NCBI GenBank assembly: GCA_000320545.1
Contig: ADNK01002597.1
Coordinates: 1-23,689 of the forward strand
DNA: 23,689 nucleotides
Source of the DNA: Bigelowiella natans CCMP2755
Lineage: Eukaryota; Cercozoa; Chlorarachniophyceae
Direction of reading: 5' to 3'
A program made the translations under genes and the position numbers. Position 1 is the first letter of the stretch, and the number at the start of each line of letters is the position of its first letter. The notes under the pieces are model-generated. The model searched no databases and was not told the DNA's origin. It worked only from the letters and a program-made list of their open reading frames with translations. Shown here in pieces: positions 19,054 through 23,689 of the stretch.

Positions 19054-20467
19054 GCAAGTTCGGCCTGTCCTGGTGCTGCAACGACTTAGGTAGCTGCTTC
19101 TGATTTTGTGAGGTAGATGACGGGCGAAGACTCACGGGATATCGATTCCAGAACTGCTGACGCTGCTGCTGTTGCTGGAAGAGAAAGGCGAAGTGCTTCT
19201 CCCTCTGCTGCCGCTGCTGAGCCTGGTGAGCGAGTGTTGCTGCAGTAGTATTTGTAGTTGTTGTTGTTGTAGATGAGGATGATGGGGTCGTTGGTGTTGT
19301 TGTTGATGACGAGGCTAGCATACGGTTTGGGGTGGTGGTTGAGCTGGGGAGTGAGGAGACGGGAGAAAGATACCCGCTGCTGCTGCTGCTACTCAGATTT
19401 TTGTCAGCCGTCGTGTTGATATTTGTGGTGGTGTTTGATCTCCTGGGGCTCATCATTGCTTGGCCTTGATTGCTGTAAAATTGCGGCTGGTGTTGCTTAC
19501 TATTAACACTATTATTATTATCCGGTTGATGAAGCAGCTCAGATGAGGTTGCAAATGGGTCGAGGATGGATAAGTCAACTGATGGCTGTCGCGGTGTGCC
19601 GCCTAGTTTGTGATGAGGGGCAAGGGGGGCAAGGGGGGCAAGGGGAAGGGCAAGGGGGGCAAAATGATTAGACAAATGATTTATCTGATGTGTAAGCTGT
19701 GGAGGAGAAATAAGATCCCAAACACCCACTCACCCACACACACACACACACACACACAAATACGCTCTCTCTGAGAGGAGCAATCAGGGACGAACGCATA
19801 GGTTTCATCAAAATGAAACCATGGCACACCGTCGTATCCTCCCTCTCCGCCCGCTACACCCAAGCTAGAGATCATGCATCAGCTCATGTACCGTTACTTT
19901 GCTGTTGATGTGTAACGGCCCCGATGTGATTCTGCTGCTGGTGGTGGTGGTGGAGCTCCTGTCGCCTCTGTTGCACTCGCCTTTGCTGTTGTTGTTGTTC
20001 TTGCTGCTGCTGCTGGTTTATGTGCATTAAAGGCCTGGAGGTAGCGAGGGTCTGCTGAGGTGTTGATAATTCACTACCGTGTCTTTTCTTCAATGATGCA
20101 CCTCCTCCTCTCCCATTGCTCACCCGTTGGCGTGCGGCAACATGAGGGGGCGGCGACGAAGACGACGAAGACGCCGCAGCAGCTATTTGATTGATGGGGT
20201 TGTGGTGGAGGGAGGAGGAAGAGGGGGAGTCCTTGTCGAGGAATGATTCGGGGGCTCGAGCATCAGTGGGTATTCTGAATTGACGCCTCTGCCGTTGTTG
20301 CTGGAACGGCTTCTGCTGCTGTGGATTGTGGCCATGGGCGGAGGAGGTGCGGTTGTGGCGAAATGATGGGGAACTGTCAGTGCTGAGGCCGATGCTGTCC
20401 ACGCGACGGCTGCCGGGCAGAATCTGAGGATTGGTCGTTGTGAAGTCCGCCAGCATGCTTGACACCG
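17702..20467 (-). CDS. CCT-motif regulator with long Gln/Ser-rich region (may be the C-terminal half of a BLUF fusion)
   Basis: Five exons (high to low): 20467-19892, 19853-19764, 19602-18945, 18571-18358 and 18163-17702 (TAA). All are GT-AG with matching phases (1,1,1,2,0). The CCT motif is split across the last two exons: IIRRYLAKKKSRKFRK then VIRYACRKRFADRRPRVGG and RFVKM. CCT motifs (CONSTANS, TOC1, CO-like) bind DNA with NF-Y subunits and act in light and clock signalling in plants. Upstream exons encode poly-Gln, His and Ser-rich disorder typical of transcription regulators. Exon 2 is different, with a compact GYDGVPWFHFDETYAFV. The first exon follows a strong pyrimidine tract and acceptor (20469-20468), so it is not a plain first exon. 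Either the upstream exon is a 5' UTR, with translation from ATG at 20456, or it is the BLUF exon ending at 20798, which fits in phase. No B-box or response-regulator domain is seen. Confidence 0.85.
18594..18615. repeat. G-run (pyrimidine tract of an intron on the minus strand)
   Basis: An almost pure G stretch interrupted by single A bases is, on the minus strand, the C-rich tract 5' of the acceptor at 18573-18572 (exon from 18571). Confidence 0.8.
18735..18859. repeat. Cluster of five inverted repeats inside a CCT-gene intron
   Basis: Arms are as follows. cgacgacc 18748-18755 pairs with ggtcgtcg 18763-18770. ggacgtacg 18773-18781 pairs with cgtacgtcc 18783-18791 (1-base loop). caaaagta 18792-18799 pairs with tacttttg 18811-18818. 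gccg-ttt-cggc spans 18822-18832. A perfect 16-base palindrome gtgcagacgtctgcac spans 18844-18859. All lie within the intron 18572-18944. Confidence 0.9.
19024..19054. repeat. (TTG)n run encoding poly-Gln on the minus strand
   Basis: On the minus strand this is an uninterrupted CAA run in frame inside the third CCT-gene exon, giving about ten Gln. Confidence 0.95.
19617..19664. repeat. Tandem ggggcaag-type repeat in intron
   Basis: About six copies of a 7-9 base unit (ggggcaagg and shorter forms) lie just upstream (minus sense) of the acceptor at 19604-19603, where they act as the pyrimidine tract (ccccttgcc). Confidence 0.85.
19738..19758. repeat. (CA)n microsatellite
   Basis: The CA run lies in the intron between the second and third CCT-gene exons, just after the donor at 19763-19762. 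Confidence 0.95.
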
Positions 20468-20668
20468 CTGATGGATGGGAATAACAATAATTATATTGGG
20501 GAGGAGGGGAGGAGGGAGGAGGAGAGAAGAGGGGGTGAGGATTAAAAGAATGACAAAGGATGACGAAAATGTTCTGATGCTGTAAGGATTGAAAGATTGG
20601 CAAAGGAGGATAAATGTGTGATGATGCTGTAAGAACATTAGCCAGAAAAAAACCGAGCACGCGTGCAC

Positions 20669-20700
20669 ACCACCACCACCACCACCACCACCACCACCAC
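20669..20700. repeat. (CCA)n microsatellite
   Basis: A perfect trinucleotide run lies in the interval between the last BLUF exon and the first CCT exon (intron or intergenic). Confidence 0.95.
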
Positions 20701-20797
20701 TTTCCTTCCCCCTCAACTGATTTCTGATACGATGTCTGTTACTTCTTCATTCGATCACACCGCCCCTGCTAACCCTTCTCCTCCTAGTTTCAGGTAC

Positions 20798-21856
20798 CAT
20801 CCGTAGATGACGAAGCCGAGGCCTCGAAAAGGGGGTGGTTTTGGTCTAGAATGGGGTCCACACTAAGATGTGACGCCTGTCTCATGATTCCACTGGCGCT
20901 ATCTACTCTCAGCAGGTTGCTGTCTACGCGCTGAAAGCTATAGTCGAGACTCTCCGGCACGCTCGGAATTCGAGGCTGATTTTAAATTTGAGGTAGCAAA
21001 TTAAGTTTAATAGCGAATAACCCGATGGGGGAGAGGGGGGGGAGTTAATTCGCTGTTGTAGTCGTTTGGACGAGAAAATAGAGGTCTTTCTTCTCCCCCC
21101 CTCCCTCCCTCCCTCCCTCCCTCCCTCCCTTTGTCTCCCACTCTCAAACATAGCTGCTAAACAATAGGTGTTATCATCATGATAGTAAGGGAGAACAACG
21201 ACCATGCCGCTTGAGTCGAGGTTGTAATTCCCGAAAATCGAGAATCCGAGGTCCTCCCCCTCGAACGACAACAAGCTCTGGTATCTCCGAGGATTCTTCT
21301 TGTTCTTCAGCGGCCCTTTAACCTTTATTATATTGAGCACACCGATATGCACAGAGAAGAATGAGGACTACCGAGGCGTGGAAACGTGCATAATGACATG
21401 AAAATTGTGCTGAGGATCATGCTGCGCGAGGGAGACAGTCGATTTTTCGAGGTCTCATATCCCTACACCCCTTTCCCATAACCCCCCCTTTTCTCACCAG
21501 CCATTGCGAGTAGTGTCGTTTCTTCGGAAACTCGGTTTGTTCAAACACTACACAGGAATGGCGAGGATCTGCAATGATCTTTGTAACCAGCGTCTCTACC
21601 AACTTCTTCGACCCCTCGAGAATCTGATCGATAATACCAGCAAGACCACCAGCTTATCATCGATGATCCAAAATAAAAGTCAATCCTGCTTTTCTAATAA
21701 TAATAGAGCCTCCCCCCCCCCCCTCCCTCCCTTCGGGCGAGAAGTAAACCAATCCCTTGTGACAAATATGATTTTCTAATCTTTTAAAAAATCCGCGCAC
21801 CTGGCGGACACGGCGTGTCTCGAAGTCATACCATAGCGCTCCTAAATATACATATA

Positions 21857-21899
<43 letters not shown>

Positions 21900-22776
21900 G
21901 GGGGGGGGGGAGCGGGGTCGTGAAGAAGCAAACAGGTAACTCGATGTCCATTATTTTCAATGAAAACAAAAGACGCCGGCATCACACATCAAGCTCGATA
22001 CTGAAGATGGTAGGGGATATTCTAGTACCGCCGATCATGAGTTTTCCATTTTTGGCTCTGGCATGCTCGATTATCCTCCAAACATCGACACCAACGTTCA
22101 ACTCTGTATTCATTAGATCATGAATATATTCGAAGTAAATTAAGATGCGGTTAAATTATCAGCTGTTGGACACTAGAGAGTCTTTAGCGCATTATTTGGC
22201 GTAACTACCTGATCTGTAAGTCATGCGTATGAGACGCTCTTCTTCTTTAGTCTCCCTTGAGAGAGGTCTATGATCGTAGTACCCCATGGTGTTAGCCCGT
22301 ACATTTTCGCCGTCTATGGTTTTCTTCGTCACCACCGACACCCCGTCTGGACTCACATATTTCGGGCCGGTTCGGGCAAAGTCCTGCCGGGGGGGAGGGG
22401 GGAGAAGAAGGGTTTGAAACAGATTTCTGTTATCCTCTTTCTCTCCATTCGAGGTGTTTACAGAATGGAAAAACTGAAACGAAATCAGGCCGTCAGGGCG
22501 TTGCCACTTCCTCGTTGGATGTGAATGTATGAAAGAGTCCTCAGGAGTCTTTCGGACCAGCCACGAAGCATGCAACATGGCTGTTCTTATTCGTATGGTT
22601 ACCTGCAGATTGATGGCCGAACCGTCCATAACGCGCAGAAGCAGGGGCGGAAGATCGTTGAGAAGGGCGTAGAAGGTTGTAGAGAGGCGGACGTTCAGTG
22701 GATTCCGTTGTCTGCAAGAAAGAGTGGCTCTGGGCCACTCAGACCTAGTTGACAGGAGAAGCTGTAGAAGACTCAT
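20798..22776 (-). CDS. BLUF blue-light sensor domain (possible N-terminal half of a BLUF-CCT protein)
   Basis: Exons (high to low): 22776-22603 (tentative first), 22383-22209, 22103-22029, 21841-21801, 21623-21498, 21367-21142 and 20923-20798. All joins are GT-AG and in phase. The BLUF domain (about residues 108-197) reads RLIRMTYRSELN, WRIIEHARAKNGKLMIGG, ALWYDFETRRVRQILEGS, LVTKIIADPRHSCVVFEQ and KKRHYSQWL. BLUF domains bind FAD, and blue light rearranges hydrogen bonds around a Tyr-Gln pair. The equivalents here are Tyr114, Asn135, Gln155 and Trp196. Spacing Gln to Trp is 41, as in AppA and PixD. The Met two residues after Trp appears to be Ser. A further 118 residues of unknown fold follow (LNIIKVKGPLKNKKNPRRY, MVVVLPYYHDDN). 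The frame would stop at TGA 20790 if the last donor (20797) is not used. The N-terminus and start ATG at 22776 are uncertain, and exons further upstream are possible. Confidence 0.78.
21094..21130. repeat. (CTCC)n microsatellite
   Basis: A tetranucleotide run lies directly downstream (minus sense) of the proposed donor at 21141-21140 of the BLUF gene. Confidence 0.95.
21859..21895. repeat. (GT)n microsatellite next to a BLUF micro-exon
   Basis: About 18 GT copies, followed by a G-run (21899-21910), lie in the intron 21842-22028 immediately upstream (minus sense) of the 41-base exon 21841-21801. Confidence 0.95.
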
Positions 22777-23689
22777 TCAAAGCCTTAATTCGAGACATTC
22801 ACATAATGTCCTCCTATAATTCTGCTCAGCGACAAGAAAGAAAGCGTAAAGCCAGCCAAAAACAGAGACATCAGGAAATATGAAAGTTTATCCGAATGCT
22901 GCGGATTCGATCAATATAGCCTCCATTCCTCCGATCATCAGTTGTCGCACTTCAAAAAAACAGACCGTTCGGACCTTCCTTTGTGAGCCGAGAAACGGTG
23001 TCACCAAAGCAACTCGAACTTCATCAATACGGCTTCTTTTATTTTTGTTGCCGATCGCTGCTGGAAAGTGAGCTTTCCACTTTCCGAACAGCGATGTTCT
23101 TCCGATCAAAAATGACAAGCGTTTGTCATGAGATAGATGGCATTTTCGTGTTTTTTGGCTATTTTCTCTTTATCATTTTTCGCATCAAAAAAGGATCCTG
23201 TTCATCGGTATTTGTGGGCTCGGCCGTGCAACTTCGCTAAGATTCGGCCACCGCCCCAGGATTCCATGATTTTTTCAAAAACAATGTAGGATTTAGGATT
23301 GCGACAACCAATAATGAATGTCTTCGACATTAAATCATAGGAATTCCTTCTCCACGCGCCTGCAAGCGTAATGGCGGCCCCTACCCCCTTGCCATTCGGA
23401 AGGAGGAGGGGGGCAAAGACTAATCGCACCATCGCAGCTTGGACGATTTTATTCTGCATTATATGCGTCGATTCATCGCGTTTGGTACAGGTAATACAAC
23501 ACGTTAATCCCCCCTCGTGAAACAGGGGACGGGCTTTTTTAGCAAATAGAAGACGAGTCGTATTTCTCCGTTAATTCAGCCAATTATAGAATCATTCACC
23601 ATCATTGCTTCGGTACAAATGACGGTGCGCCCCCCCATCCCGTCGCTACGAGCGTTTCTCCCGGTTTTCAGGGTACTTGAGCTGATACT
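22777..23689. other. Unresolved upstream region of the BLUF gene
   Basis: Minus-strand frames of 60-85 codons exist at 22888-23118 and 23202-23459. Plus-strand frames overlap them, and none shows a recognised motif. Small direct or inverted elements include gaaagtgagctttccactttc around 23064-23084 (cross-shaped ggaaag/ctttcc). The region may hold upstream exons or 5' UTR of the BLUF gene, or the end of another gene. I cannot decide. Confidence 0.4.

Noticed and set aside
20183-20716. 177-codon minus-strand frame in another frame of the CCT first exon
   Set aside because: It starts in the CCA repeat (poly-Gly) and lacks any link to the downstream CCT exons, whose phases require the other frame.
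22888-23118. Minus-strand frame with RQLMIGGMEAIL, resembling the LMIGG of the BLUF domain
   Set aside because: Only five residues match, the Ala-Arg-x2-Asn helix is missing and the frame ends soon after. This is not enough for a second BLUF domain.

Overview
This is eukaryotic nuclear DNA. Several genes are cut by short GT-AG introns of about 50-800 bases with consistent phases, and the spacers carry many microsatellites. A CCT motif (best known from plants and green algae), a BLUF blue-light sensor domain and a Ca2+-linked thioredoxin-like protein together suggest a photosynthetic protist. A secondary-plastid alga such as a cryptophyte or chlorarachniophyte would fit, but I cannot assign the species from sequence alone. 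All multi-exon models were built by hand from splice signals, reading frame and family motifs. No transcript evidence was available.

Layout: 1-219 (-) is the N-terminal 73 codons of an unknown coiled-coil-like protein that leaves the window. 951-2660 (+) is an intronless Kelch protein whose repeats are nearly identical in DNA. 2661-4530 is a repeat-rich spacer. 4531-6762 (-) is a 12-exon nucleoredoxin-like protein of 403 aa with two WCPPC thioredoxin-fold domains and a pair of EF-hands between them. 7368-8713 (+) is a 7-exon, 177-aa protein with a PUB domain and a charged helical tail. 8714-10056 is a spacer with a foldback and a CTAG-rich island. 10057-10540 (-) is a 3-exon, 115-aa protein of unknown function. 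11011-14919 (+) is a large split gene with an F-box-like N-terminus and a helical, possibly ARM-like C-terminus. 15742-16737 (-) is an intronless homocysteine S-methyltransferase.

The most striking locus is 17702-22776 (-). Its downstream half (17702-20467) encodes a Gln/Ser-rich protein ending in a CCT DNA-binding motif. Its upstream half (20798-22776) encodes a BLUF flavin photoreceptor domain with the key Tyr, Asn, Gln and Trp in place. The last BLUF exon can be spliced in phase to the first CCT exon. One 980-aa blue-light-sensor/CCT regulator is therefore possible, similar in concept to LOV-bZIP aureochromes but built from different parts. The alternative is two adjacent genes. The 5' end of the BLUF half and the exon join at 20797/20468 are the main uncertainties.

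The genes do not form one pathway. Two themes recur: signalling through light or Ca2+-redox chemistry, and protein turnover (PUB, F-box-like, Kelch).
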